Positions 1 to 8,925 of a stretch of 64,000 nt of DNA are shown here, one piece after another. The position numbers were made by a program, and so were the translations under genes. Source of the stretch: Corynebacterium incognita (GTDB taxonomy: Bacteria; Actinomycetota; Actinomycetes; Mycobacteriales; Mycobacteriaceae); the NCBI RefSeq assembly GCF_014217255.1, contig NZ_CP059404.1, forward strand, positions 1,054,001 to 1,118,000, written 5' to 3'. Below the pieces are notes generated by a model. The model was given only the letters and a program-made list of their open reading frames with translations, had not been told where the DNA came from and ran no database searches. Positions within the stretch are counted from its first letter, which is position 1. The number at the start of each line of letters is the position of its first letter.

Positions 1-60
1 GTCCTGCGCCTTGTCCAAGCGCGCGCGAAGGTCGGCGAGCTTCTCAGCCGTGGTTGCCAC
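1..60 (-). CDS. accD3: Acyl-CoA carboxylase beta subunit, N-terminal fragment (cut by window edge)
   Basis: Only the first 20 codons are present. A GTG start at 60 reads VATTAEKLADLRARLDKAQD, which looks like the N-terminus of corynebacterial AccD carboxyltransferase subunits. The start overlaps the 3' end of pks13 by 17 bases, so the two are probably translated together. In mycolate-producing actinobacteria the gene after pks13 encodes the AccD subunit that carboxylates a long-chain acyl-CoA to make the extender for Pks13. The assignment rests mainly on this gene order plus the short N-terminus. Confidence 0.75.
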   Translation of the reverse strand, partial: MATTAEKLADLRARLDKAQD

Positions 61-3000
61 GAATCTTCTCCTCGATCCAATCGTTCATGTGCTTGCCCAC
101 GATGCCGATGGCCGGCTCGTCGGGTACTGCCAGGTGATCGCCCTGCAACTGCACGATTTCTAGGTCTTCCACGATAGCGGACCAGCCACCGTCCGGATCA
201 ACGTGCGCGTAGCGCGGCTCCAGCTCGATGGCGCCGTCGTGCATCCGCTCGGAGCGGAACAACAGGACCGGCACCTGGACGTCGGCCCAGCGAGCGAAGT
301 CCAGCTTGCCCAGAATGGCGTTGTCCACGAAGCTGGCGCGCTGGTGTTCCAGCACACCGGCGGACAGGCCATGCTCGGAGGCGTCCGTGGTGGCCAGGTA
401 GGTCTCCAGCATCTTCATGATGGCCTCTTCGCCCGCGGTCTCCAGCAGCTCGTAAGGCACCGGGAAGTCCAGATCATAGGTCTTCTTGGCGAACGCGGAG
501 TAGCGCTCCCAGCGGGCCGTGATCTCCTCCAGGGTGTCTGGCGCGGGGTCCGAGGGCTGGGTGGTGTCCAGCAGCGCGATGAAGGCCACCTCCGTATCCG
601 TACCCAGCAGCTGGTGCGCCACCTCGAAGGCCAGGGCACCGCCGAAGGACCAGCCGCCCAGGACCACCTTGCGGCCGCGCGCGTACGTGGCCACGTCCTT
701 GGCGTATTCCGCGGCGCGCTCCTCGATGGAGCCTTCCATGCGCTCGATGCCGTACACGGCGACGTCATCTGGCAGGCGGCGAGCCAGCGGCTGGTACACC
801 GCCGAGGAACCACCGGCCGGATGGAACATGAAGACCGCGGGGCCCTCGGCCTCGCGAAGGACGCGGACGTTGCCTTCCACCTCGGTCTCCAGGCCGGGGC
901 GCACGAGGTTCGCCATGTCCTCCAGGGCGGCGCAGTCTTGCACCTGCTCCGCAGTGATCTCCAGGTCCACGCGCTCGCTCAGGCGCGCGGCCAGCTCGTC
1001 TGCCTGGTTCTGCGTCATAGCAGGCAGCGCGGTGGTGACGCCGCGCATGGCGGAGCCCATGATGGTGGCCCAGGTGCCGAAGACCATGCGTTCCGACGCA
1101 TCGCGTGGCGCCACGCCCACGCCCTCGCCGGTGGTGGTCGGCGCGGCGGCCGGGGTGTCGTCGGCAGGCTCTGCGTTGTCAGCGCCGTCGCCCTTCACCG
1201 CGGCCTCGACCATGACGATGACGTCGGCCAAGGAGGCGTCGCGAAGCGCCTGCACCTGCAACGGAGGAATCTGGAAGTCGTTTTCCACGCGGTTCTTAAT
1301 GCGCATGCCCATCAGTGAGTCCAAGCCAAGGTCGATGAGCGGTAGCTCGCGCGGCAGGTCGGAGACGTCGTAGCCCATGGACTCGGACACAATGAGCGCG
1401 AGGCGCTCCTCCACCGACTCCTTGTTGGGATCCCAACGCACGGACTCCACGCCGTCCTCCTCAGGGACCTCGCCCAAGGCGGGCCCGGATTCCTGCAGCG
1501 TGGCGACGCCCGGTGTGGATTCCGCCGCGCCCAGGTTCAGCGTGGAGGCGAAGCCCTCCGCGATGAGCTGGAGCTCAGCCGCGCCCGGCTTCTCCGCGTA
1601 GACGGCCACCTGCAGGCCACCCAGGGAGCGGGTGATGACGGTGGTGACGTCGCCCTGCGCGGGCAGCGCCACGTAGTCCTCGGCGGCCACGAGCGAGGCC
1701 TCCGGGTTCACAGCCTCCGCTGCCGTCTCCATGATGGCGAGTGCGCTCGGCGCCTGGTCGGCGTTGGTGGAGAACGCAATCTTGCCGTCCGGCAGGTTCA
1801 CCCGCGCACCCGGCAGGCCGCGCGTGCCCGAGGACGGACGCGCGTTGGTCCAGAAGCGATTGCGTTTGAAAGTGGTCAGCGGCGCAGAGGTACGCTCGCC
1901 GGTGCCGAATACGGCGGTGTAATCAATCGGGGCGCCGGCCACGTACATCTTGGCCAACAGGTCGCGGATGGACTCGCCCGCGTCCACCTTGCGCTTGAGT
2001 ACGTACAGCAGCTGCGCGTCGGACTTGCCCACGGTGAACGCGGTGTTCATCATCCCCATGAGCGCCACCGGGTTCGGGGACACTTCCACGAGCATGGAGT
2101 GGCCAGCAGCCAAAGCCTGCTCGGTAGCGTCCTGGGAGTACACCGGCTGGCGCGTCATGGTGAGCCAGTATTGCGGGTCGTGGACCACAGCACCCGGCTG
2201 ATGCACGACACCACGGTCGACGGAGCTAAACAGCGGGATCTCCAGCGGGCGCGGCTCGACCGCCGCGATCTCCGCGGCGAGCTCGCCGATGAGCGGCTCC
2301 ACCGCCGAGGTGTGCCCCGCGCCCTTCACGTTGAGGGCGCGGGCAAACTTACCCTCGCCTTCCAGCTTTTCCACCAGGTCCAGCACGGCCTGGCGCGGGC
2401 CGCCGACGGTGGTCATGCCCGGCCCGGCGTACACGGCGGGCTCGATGCCGGTGTCCTCGGTGAGCTTGGCGATCTCCTCGGCAGGCAGCTCGACGACGGC
2501 CATAGCGCCGGCGGTCTCCTCGGTGAGCTGTGCCTCGCCCTCGCCCATGAGCCGGGCGCGGTGGCAGGCAATCGTCATGGCGTCCTCCGCGGTGATCCCA
2601 CCGGCGGCGTAGGCCGCGGCGATCTCGCCCATGGACATACCCATCACGGCCGCGGGGCGCGCACCGAAGGATGCGAGCAGATCCGTGATCGCGATCTGGA
2701 TGGCGGTAATCGCCACCTGCGCAGTCTCGGTGTTGTATGTCTGCTCATCGTCGTTCACGATGTCCAGGATCGACCAGCCGGACTCGAAGTCCACGATCTT
2801 GTCCAGTTCCTCCAAGCGCTCCTTGAACGCCGGGGACATGGCGATCATGTCCTTGGCCATCTTGCGGTGTTGCGAACCGAAACCGGAGTACACGAACACC
2901 GGGCCCTGCACGGACGGGGAATCTGCCGCGGAGATGCCCACGGACACTGTCCCTTCGGCCACCTTGCGCAGGCGCGCGATGGCTTCCTCGCGGTCCGCGG

Positions 3001-4777
3001 CCTGCACGACGGCGCGGGTACGCGCATGGTTGCGGCGCGCCAGCGAGCGCGCGAGCCCCAGCATGTCGACGCCGTCACCCGCGGACTCCAGGAAATCTGC
3101 CACGTCCGCGGCGGCCGTCCGGCGGCGCGACGGCAGCAGGCCAGAGACCGTCAGGGACACCACGGAGGTATCGACCTGCGGTTGCTTCGCGGGGGCGTCG
3201 GAAAGCACATCTTCGGCACGGAAGTCGCTCAACACCACGTGCGCGTTGGTGCCACCGAAACCGAAGCCGGACACGCCCGCGATCTTGCGGCCGGAATACT
3301 CCGGCCACTCGCGCGGATCCTCCACGACCTCGAGTTTCTCGGCGTCAAAGTCGATGTAGCGGTTCGGGGCGGAGAAGTTAATGGACGCCGGGATGACGCC
3401 GTGGCGCATGGACTCGATGACCTTGATGACGCCCGCGACGCCCGCCGCGGACTCCGAGTGGCCGATGTTCGACTTCACCGAGCCGAGCAGCGTCGGCATC
3501 TCGCGGCCAGCGCCAAGCACCTGGCCGAGCGCCGTGGCCTCGATGGGATCGCCCAGGATTGTGCCGGTGCCGTGGGCCTCAACGTAGTCCACGGTGGCCG
3601 GGTCCACGCCCGCATCCGCGTAGGCGCGCTCCAACACGTCCACCTGCGCGTCCGGGTTGGGAGCGGTCAGACCGTTGGAGTGGCCGTCCTGGTTAACGGC
3701 GGAGCCCTTGATGACGGCGAGAACCTGGTCGTTGGCGTCCACGTCCGCGAGACGCTTGAGGACGAGCACACCCGCGGCGTCGGCACGCACGAAGCCGTCA
3801 GCATCGTCGGAGAAGGCGTGAATGACACCGGTCGGGGAAATAACGCCCAGCTCCGCGAAGGAGGTGGTGACCACCGGGGTGGCCTGGATGTTCACGCCGC
3901 CGGCGAGGGCGACGTCGGCAGCGCCCTCACGCAGATCGCGCACGGCCTGGTGGATGGCCACCAGCGACGACGAACACGCGGTATCCACGTTGATGGACGG
4001 GCCGCGGAAGTCGAGGGCATAAGAAATGCGGTTGGCCACAATCGACGAGGACGTACCCGTCAGCGCGTATGGGTGCATCTCCTCCGAGTCCGTGGCGATG
4101 AGCATGCCGTAATCGTTGTTGGTGGAGCCCATGTACACGCCTGTCGACGTCCCGCGCAGCTCATTCGCCGGCAGATGCGCGTCCTCCAACGCCTCCCACG
4201 CGAGCTCGAGGAGGATGCGCTGCTGCGGGTCCATATTGGCCGCCTCGAGCGGAGACAGGCCAAAGAACTCGGGATCGAAGGACGCGATGTCCTCGAGGTA
4301 GCCGCCGTTAAGGTTGTGCTCGGCCATCTTGGCCTTCATCACCGGGTCGGCGTTGTACTCGCTCCACCGTCCCATGGGTAGCGGGCCGGTCCCGGCGCGG
4401 GACTCGGACAGCATCGTCCAGTATTCGTCGACGTTATTGGCGCCAGGGAAACGGCCCGCCATGCCGATGACCGCGATGTCATGGCTCTCAGTCGGTGTGC
4501 TGGCCGCGCGGCGGGGTGCGGCCTTGCGGGTGCCCGTCTGCTGCACGCCGTTGACCAGGCGGTCGGCGAGCTGCGCGATGGTGGGGTACTCGTACGCCAC
4601 GGTGGCGTCGAGTTGCAGCCCGAGAAGGTTTTCTAATTCGCCGGAAAGTACCACAGCGTCCCGCGAGGAGAGGCCATAGGTTTCTAGGGGCTTGGTGTCC
4701 AGGATCTCGTCCGCGGCCACGCCGGTGGTCTGGGCCACCCAGTTGCGCAACCAAATGCGGAGTTCGTCTACGGTCAT
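44..4777 (-). CDS. pks13: Polyketide synthase Pks13, corynomycolate condensase
   Basis: Condenses a FadD32-activated fatty acid with a carboxylated acyl chain to give the beta-keto precursor of corynomycolic acid. Domain order fits Pks13: N-terminal acyl carrier domain with GLSSRD (phosphopantetheine Ser38), ketosynthase from about residue 100 with active-site DTACSSS (Cys268) and EAHGTGT, acyltransferase from about 630 with GMSMGE, second carrier domain with DLGLDSLMG near residue 1154, and C-terminal thioesterase with GWSFGG near residue 1377. The 1,577-residue length is normal for the family. ATG at 4777 follows an AAAGAAAG-type purine run. The stop lies inside the start of accD. Its usual partner fadD32 is upstream but separated by an oppositely oriented gene (4991-5836), so pks13 must use its own promoter in the short gap 4778-4990 or read-through. 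Confidence 0.97.
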   Translation of the reverse strand: MTVDELRIWLRNWVAQTTGVAADEILDTKPLETYGLSSRDAVVLSGELENLLGLQLDATVAYEYPTIAQLADRLVNGVQQTGTRKAAPRRAASTPTESHDIAVIGMAGRFPGANNVDEYWTMLSESRAGTGPLPMGRWSEYNADPVMKAKMAEHNLNGGYLEDIASFDPEFFGLSPLEAANMDPQQRILLELAWEALEDAHLPANELRGTSTGVYMGSTNNDYGMLIATDSEEMHPYALTGTSSSIVANRISYALDFRGPSINVDTACSSSLVAIHQAVRDLREGAADVALAGGVNIQATPVVTTSFAELGVISPTGVIHAFSDDADGFVRADAAGVLVLKRLADVDANDQVLAVIKGSAVNQDGHSNGLTAPNPDAQVDVLERAYADAGVDPATVDYVEAHGTGTILGDPIEATALGQVLGAGREMPTLLGSVKSNIGHSESAAGVAGVIKVIESMRHGVIPASINFSAPNRYIDFDAEKLEVVEDPREWPEYSGRKIAGVSGFGFGGTNAHVVLSDFRAEDVLSDAPAKQPQVDTSVVSLTVSGLLPSRRRTAAADVADFLESAGDGVDMLGLARSLARRNHARTRAVVQAADREEAIARLRKVAEGTVSVGISAADSPSVQGPVFVYSGFGSQHRKMAKDMIAMSPAFKERLEELDKIVDFESGWSILDIVNDDEQTYNTETAQVAITAIQIAITDLLASFGARPAAVMGMSMGEIAAAYAAGGITAEDAMTIACHRARLMGEGEAQLTEETAGAMAVVELPAEEIAKLTEDTGIEPAVYAGPGMTTVGGPRQAVLDLVEKLEGEGKFARALNVKGAGHTSAVEPLIGELAAEIAAVEPRPLEIPLFSSVDRGVVHQPGAVVHDPQYWLTMTRQPVYSQDATEQALAAGHSMLVEVSPNPVALMGMMNTAFTVGKSDAQLLYVLKRKVDAGESIRDLLAKMYVAGAPIDYTAVFGTGERTSAPLTTFKRNRFWTNARPSSGTRGLPGARVNLPDGKIAFSTNADQAPSALAIMETAAEAVNPEASLVAAEDYVALPAQGDVTTVITRSLGGLQVAVYAEKPGAAELQLIAEGFASTLNLGAAESTPGVATLQESGPALGEVPEEDGVESVRWDPNKESVEERLALIVSESMGYDVSDLPRELPLIDLGLDSLMGMRIKNRVENDFQIPPLQVQALRDASLADVIVMVEAAVKGDGADNAEPADDTPAAAPTTTGEGVGVAPRDASERMVFGTWATIMGSAMRGVTTALPAMTQNQADELAARLSERVDLEITAEQVQDCAALEDMANLVRPGLETEVEGNVRVLREAEGPAVFMFHPAGGSSAVYQPLARRLPDDVAVYGIERMEGSIEERAAEYAKDVATYARGRKVVLGGWSFGGALAFEVAHQLLGTDTEVAFIALLDTTQPSDPAPDTLEEITARWERYSAFAKKTYDLDFPVPYELLETAGEEAIMKMLETYLATTDASEHGLSAGVLEHQRASFVDNAILGKLDFARWADVQVPVLLFRSERMHDGAIELEPRYAHVDPDGGWSAIVEDLEIVQLQGDHLAVPDEPAIGIVGKHMNDWIEEKIRGNHG

Positions 4778-4828
4778 GCCTAACTTTCTTTCCTCTAACG
4801 GTTTTGTCCTATTGATCCCATCATTATC

Positions 4829-4851
4829 GCAAACGATCTGGCGTTTGTGCG
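4829..4851. promoter_or_regulatory. Inverted repeat in the pks13 leader
   Basis: CAAACG (4830-4835) and CGTTTG (4842-4847) form arms around a 6-base spacer, with partly matching GC-rich flanks. It lies about 55 bases upstream of the pks13 start. It could be an operator or a leader hairpin. There is no direct evidence for either. Confidence 0.3.
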
Positions 4852-4879
4852 ACAGCGGGACCCGCGGGGCGGGTCAGAC

Positions 4880-4899
4880 GCCCCGACTTTTGCACGTTC
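4880..4899 (+). repeat. Left copy of a ~20-bp repeat (GCCCCGACTTT...) beside the DUF559 gene
   Basis: Begins GCCCCGACTTTTGCACG. It matches, in inverted orientation, the repeat at 5883-5903 at 17 of 20 positions, and a third copy lies at 5837-5857. The three copies bracket the 4991-5836 gene. Confidence 0.7.
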
Positions 4900-4990
4900 A
4901 GCCGAACAATCAGCTTTTCTGGGCCCAAGTGCGAGGTTTCTGGGGCTCAGCTACACTGCGGAGCTAGGAACAACAATCACGGGGGTAATT

Positions 4991-5836
4991 GTGGTTCACC
5001 GACTCATCATCCATGGCAAAACCAGGGACGTAATTCGGGGAATGGTGAAGCGGGGCGAAGCCTTTAAGGTCGTACCGGGGCTTTATTCTGCCGCGGAGCC
5101 AACTCCGACCGAGCTCGCTGAAATTCTCCTTGAGCACTGGCCAGACGCGGTGCTCGACGGGGAATCGGCAATCGCGGTCGCCTGTTTCAGCACCCTGCAG
5201 TTTCCGGTTCAGCTCGCGTGTCGCCGTGCATTGGCCCCTGGGAGCAACTTCACTACGCGACGAACCCGCCGCATTTACTCACTCGACGCGGGGCATTTTC
5301 GCTTCCTGCCCCCTCCCCTCGCTGTAGAAGCCGTGCCTGACGACGACCGCGCCGTAGAGCTACTCGAACGCACCTACGCCGGGCGCGACGGTGAGGCGCT
5401 TTTCGAGCGCGACTTCGCTCTGATCGGCCGCTACCCAGCGCGAACGCGGAGGCTCCTCAGCTCGTTCGCGATAGGCACGGACAGCCCCGCAGAAGTCGCG
5501 GTGGCGAGGGCGCTACGCACGGAAGGTTATGCGCTGCGCACCAATTATCGAATCGGTGGCTATTTGTGGGACATTGTGATTCCCGAGCACCGCGTAGCCA
5601 TCGAGATAAATGGCTTTGACTACCACAATCGGCGCGGCACCTACGCCAAGGATCTGTGGAAAAGCAACGGCGCGGTAGTGAGGGGATGGCTGGCTCTAAG
5701 TTACACCGGGTCATGCGTGAAACATCACCTGCCCAGAATCCTGGCGGAAGTCGGAGGGACGTGCGGACGAACTGAATATCTCGCGCCGCCGGTCTGGGAT
5801 TGGCACGTCCACTGCCGCGATTGGCGCATACGCTAA
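4991..5836 (+). CDS. AbiEi-like wing-helix / DUF559 (Vsr-type PD-(D/E)XK) nuclease-like protein
   Basis: A 281-residue soluble protein. The first ~65 residues (IIHGKTRDVIRGMVKRG ... VVPGLYS ... DAVLDGESAIAV) resemble the AbiEi_4 antitoxin-type winged helix. The C-terminus carries a DUF559/Vsr-like nuclease core: Glu168, then YLWDIVIPEHRVAIEING with Asp194 and Glu205, followed by YH and a basic KDLWKSNG stretch. I chose GTG 4991 because GGGGGT lies just upstream; an in-frame ATG at 4847 would add a low-complexity tail. The gene is on the opposite strand to its neighbours, sits between fadD32 and pks13, and is flanked by inverted repeats. Function is unknown. Proteins of this architecture may be orphan defence or DNA-processing factors. 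No cognate AbiEii toxin is adjacent. Confidence 0.85.
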   Translation: MVHRLIIHGKTRDVIRGMVKRGEAFKVVPGLYSAAEPTPTELAEILLEHWPDAVLDGESAIAVACFSTLQFPVQLACRRALAPGSNFTTRRTRRIYSLDAGHFRFLPPPLAVEAVPDDDRAVELLERTYAGRDGEALFERDFALIGRYPARTRRLLSSFAIGTDSPAEVAVARALRTEGYALRTNYRIGGYLWDIVIPEHRVAIEINGFDYHNRRGTYAKDLWKSNGAVVRGWLALSYTGSCVKHHLPRILAEVGGTCGRTEYLAPPVWDWHVHCRDWRIR

Positions 5837-5903
5837 GCCCCGACTTTGACGCGTTTGACACGAAATCGTCGCCAAAAACAGGCAAACGTGTCAAAGTCGG
5901 GGC
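5837..5903. repeat. Long inverted repeat after the DUF559 gene (terminator-like or REP-like)
   Basis: Arms 5837-5857 and 5883-5903 match at 20 of 21 positions (GCCCCGACTTTGAC core) around a 25-base loop. The first arm begins immediately after the TAA stop. There is no T-tract on either side, so it may act as a bidirectional terminator between the converging DUF559 and fadD32 genes, or be a REP-like palindrome belonging to the inserted unit. Confidence 0.75.
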
Positions 5904-5920
5904 AAGCTGCCAGCGAACTC

Positions 5921-7771
5921 CTAGGCCTCGTAGTTCTTCTTCGCCACGCGGCGCGCGATTTTGCCGGAGGAAGAGCGTGAGATTTCCATCGGGGCCAGGA
6001 TCTTGATGTCGCCCGGGGTCACGCCGTGGTGCGCCGTCACCGCCGCGCGGACTGCTTCCACGGCCTCGGCATCACCGGCCGGGTCCGCGTTGTCCGCGCG
6101 CTCGATGAGCAGCACCAGTTCCTCGGTGGACTCGTCGCCCACGCTGAACGCCGCCACGGAGTCCGGGCGCACGTGCGCGCTGGTCTCCTGGGCGGTGGCC
6201 TCGATGTCCTGCGGGTAGTGGTTACGGCCCGCAATGACGATGAGGTCCTTGAGGCGACCGGTGATGTATGTTTCGCCATCCACGATGACGGCCAGGTCGC
6301 CGGTGGCCAGCCAGCGCGCGTCGGCGTCGGCGTGCAGCACGCGGGAGCCCTCCGTCAGGCGCTCGCCCAGCTTGTTCTGGAAGGTGGACTCGTTCTCATC
6401 TTCGCGGCCCAGGTAGCCGGAGGCCACGTTGCCGCCGGAGACCCACAGTTCACCGACGCGGCCGTCGGGAAGCTCGTTGCCGGTGGCCGGGTCCACGATG
6501 GTCAGCTCCATCGGGCGCACGGACTGGCCGTTGGAGGCGAAGGACACGTATGGCGCGTCACCTTCGGCGATCTTGGCCTCGCCTGCTGCCAGGGCCTCGC
6601 GGTCGAAGTGCGCGAAGACCGGGCGGTTCGGGGTCTGGGAGGTGAGCACCAGCAGGGAGGCCTCGGCCAGGCCGTAGGACGGACGCAGCGCGTTGCGCTC
6701 CAGGCCGTACTCCTTGAAGGCCTCGTAGAACTCGTTGACCGCTTGCTCGCGCACCGGCTCGGAGCCGATGACGAGACCCTTAATGGCGGACAGGTCCAGG
6801 TCGCCTGCCTGCGCTTTGCCGTAGCGCACGGCCAGCTCAAGGGCGAAGTTCGGGACCGCGGCGTAGACGTTCGGCACGGTGTCGTCCTGCGCGCTGAGGA
6901 AGGGGCGGGCGTCGATCTGATTGAGCCAGCGGGCTGGCTGCTGGATGAAGTCGCGTGGGCTCATGAGCTCGAGTTCCAAGCCCATGATGCTGGCGAACGC
7001 CGCGAGGATGATGCCCATGTCGTGATGCAGCGGCAGCCAGGACACGATGCGCAGCGGCATGGCCAGCTGCAGCGCCACAAAGATCTGCAGCACGTTGATG
7101 AGGATCGCGCGGTGGGTCAGTGCCACGCCGGCGGGGTTGCGGGTGGAGCCGGAGGTGAACTGCAGGAAGGCGGGCAGGTCCAGCGGTGCGCCGAGGGCGG
7201 CGACGTCTACGCCGGGCAGTTCCATCGGGTTGACCCAGGACTCGGCGAGGGAGTCTGGGAGGGCGTCCACGGTGAGCACGCGCGGGCGCTCGGCGGCGGG
7301 TTTGGAAGCAAACAGCTTGCGCACTGCGCCTGCCGACGCCGTGTTTGTCAGCACCAGCTTCGGCTCGGCCACGGCGAACACGGCGGCGAGGTGGCCGGAG
7401 TGGCCGGGCTCGTTGGGGTCGTAGAGCGGGATGGGCACCATGCCGGCGTACATCGCGCCCATGAAGGCCTGGATGTACTCCGGGGAGTTGCTGGCGAGGA
7501 TGGCCACGCGGTCGCCCGGCGCGCCAACCTGCTGGAGGCGGGCGGCCACGGCCTTGGTGCGGATATGCACCTCCTTGCGGGTGAGGTCTTTTGCTTCGCC
7601 TTCGCGGGAGTTGCTGTAGTCCCAGTAGCGGAGGCACACGCGGTCTGTGGTGCCTTCTTGGGCCTCGGCCAGGTACATCATTTCGGCGAGTCCGGGGAGG
7701 GTGAGCTTGGGATCCAAGATGATCTCACCCTTGTCGTTAAAGAAACGCCCCATGAGTGCGTGCAAATCCAT
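5921..7771 (-). CDS. fadD32: Long-chain fatty acyl-AMP ligase FadD32
   Basis: Activates a fatty acid as acyl-adenylate and loads it on the N-terminal carrier domain of Pks13. The 616-residue protein has the adenylate-forming signature FTSGSTRNPAGV near residue 207, the core LPLHHDMG, and the C-terminal hinge TGDLAVIVDGETYITGR followed by LKDLIVIAGRNHYPQDIE, typical of the fatty acyl-AMP ligase branch. ATG 7771 follows GGAGG at a good distance; an upstream in-frame start at 7801 lacks such a site. The gene lies between the cutinase-like lipase upstream and the inserted DUF559 gene downstream. A 20-bp palindrome (7803-7822) sits just upstream of its start. Confidence 0.96.
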   Translation of the reverse strand: MDLHALMGRFFNDKGEIILDPKLTLPGLAEMMYLAEAQEGTTDRVCLRYWDYSNSREGEAKDLTRKEVHIRTKAVAARLQQVGAPGDRVAILASNSPEYIQAFMGAMYAGMVPIPLYDPNEPGHSGHLAAVFAVAEPKLVLTNTASAGAVRKLFASKPAAERPRVLTVDALPDSLAESWVNPMELPGVDVAALGAPLDLPAFLQFTSGSTRNPAGVALTHRAILINVLQIFVALQLAMPLRIVSWLPLHHDMGIILAAFASIMGLELELMSPRDFIQQPARWLNQIDARPFLSAQDDTVPNVYAAVPNFALELAVRYGKAQAGDLDLSAIKGLVIGSEPVREQAVNEFYEAFKEYGLERNALRPSYGLAEASLLVLTSQTPNRPVFAHFDREALAAGEAKIAEGDAPYVSFASNGQSVRPMELTIVDPATGNELPDGRVGELWVSGGNVASGYLGREDENESTFQNKLGERLTEGSRVLHADADARWLATGDLAVIVDGETYITGRLKDLIVIAGRNHYPQDIEATAQETSAHVRPDSVAAFSVGDESTEELVLLIERADNADPAGDAEAVEAVRAAVTAHHGVTPGDIKILAPMEISRSSSGKIARRVAKKNYEA

Positions 7772-7802
7772 GTGTCCTCCACGGTATGACATTCGGCCCA
7801 CG

Positions 7803-7822
7803 TAGTTTTGGGCCCCAAACTA
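7803..7822. promoter_or_regulatory. Loopless 20-bp palindrome upstream of fadD32
   Basis: TAGTTTTGGG and CCCCAAACTA are reverse complements at 9 of 10 positions with no spacer. This is typical of a binding site for a dimeric repressor rather than an RNA hairpin. It lies 32 bases before the fadD32 start, where a promoter for the fadD32-pks13-accD set would be expected. Confidence 0.45.
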
Positions 7823-7890
7823 TCTATCGGCTGACAGGTTACTTTACACGCTACGCCAGTAGAGTCAAAGATTTGCCCCACGAAACAAAA

Positions 7891-8859
7891 CTACATTTCT
7901 GCGATCTTCTTCTTTGCCCAGCCCACCAGCCACTTGTCCGTGGTGGTGCCGTCGATGACATTCTTGTTTTTGGCATACCGCGCGTGCACCCCATTGGCCT
8001 CCACCAGATCCATGGCCCGCGGCAGGGCGTTGGCGATGTCCTGCGGGGCATCGCAGATGGAGTCATTGGGCGCGCAGATTTGGTAAGTGCGGTCCGCGAG
8101 CTCGCCGAAGTCGTTCTTGCGCGGGCCCCGCATGGAGGCGCCGGGGACGATGGGCTGCACGAGCTTCTCGACGGGTGCGAGGGCAATCTCCGCGCCAATT
8201 CCGTCCAGGTCAGTTCCTGGGTTGATGCCGACGCCGTTTTCGCGGCGGCCGTCAGCGACGAGGGCGACGCCGGCGACGGCGTCGGCAGGCACCGGCCCGT
8301 TCCCCGCACCGATGCGGTCAGCGACGTCGCCGACGATGACCGCCCCCTGCGAGAAGCCGGTGAGCACGAACTTGGTTTCCGGGCACTGCTCGTGCATGTC
8401 CTTGAGCTCGGCCTTGAGGGTGGCGGTACCCTCGTCGCGAGACTCGTCGTAGCTCATCTCACCCTGGGAATTGATGTTCTTAAATTCCGCAGTGTACGGC
8501 AGCGTCCACACCTTCACGTCTTCGCGCGTGTACTCCCGCTGCAGGGGCTTCGTCACCTTGAGCATGAAGGAGTATTTGTTGGCGGTGGGGTTGATGGGGT
8601 CGTCGCCCTTCTTGGATTCCCACGTGCCGGGCGCCGCGATGACTTCCGCGCGCGGGCACCACGACGGCTGGGACGGGGCTCTCTGCTCCCCCTTCCCCTT
8701 GTCGCCCTTTCCGGCACCCCCGCGTGAGGAGTCGTCCTTGGAGAAGGGGTTGAGCGGCGCGGAGTCGTTGGCCGTGCGCGAGTTGAAGTACTGGCTGGCG
8801 CCCAAGCCGAGCACCACAACCAGAATCACAACTGCCACAACGGTAAAAACTTTTCTCAT
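7891..8859 (-). CDS. Cutinase-family lipase/phospholipase (Culp6/Rv3802c-like), membrane-anchored
   Basis: An alpha/beta hydrolase of the cutinase family. In mycolate-makers it stands next to fadD32 and is linked to envelope lipid hydrolysis. The 322 residues start with a single membrane segment (VVAVVILVVVLGLGA) after MRKVFT, then a low-complexity linker. The nucleophile elbow is GFSQGA (Ser near residue 169), followed by the acidic/cysteine segment ICAPNDSICDA and a late His in GVHARY, giving the Ser-Asp-His triad in the order usual for cutinases. It lies in the minus-strand envelope cluster 119 bases upstream of fadD32, and probably shares a transcript with the lipoprotein gene upstream. 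Confidence 0.92.
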   Translation of the reverse strand: MRKVFTVVAVVILVVVLGLGASQYFNSRTANDSAPLNPFSKDDSSRGGAGKGDKGKGEQRAPSQPSWCPRAEVIAAPGTWESKKGDDPINPTANKYSFMLKVTKPLQREYTREDVKVWTLPYTAEFKNINSQGEMSYDESRDEGTATLKAELKDMHEQCPETKFVLTGFSQGAVIVGDVADRIGAGNGPVPADAVAGVALVADGRRENGVGINPGTDLDGIGAEIALAPVEKLVQPIVPGASMRGPRKNDFGELADRTYQICAPNDSICDAPQDIANALPRAMDLVEANGVHARYAKNKNVIDGTTTDKWLVGWAKKKIAEM

Positions 8860-8925
8860 GGATCTATTTCTACCCCACGAGTCTGCGGATTCTATGGAAG
8901 CGCGCCCAGAGCTGGCGCCCGGAAT

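Noticed and set aside
2099..4381. Plus-strand open frame of 760 codons opposite pks13
   Set aside because: Lies entirely within pks13. Composition is the Arg/His/Gly-rich pattern of antisense high-G+C coding DNA. No motif or ribosome binding site.
4847..4990. Longer N-terminus of the DUF559 protein from ATG 4847
   Set aside because: The added 48 residues are not similar to the AbiEi-type domain, cover the left inverted repeat, and lack a ribosome binding site, whereas GTG 4991 has one.
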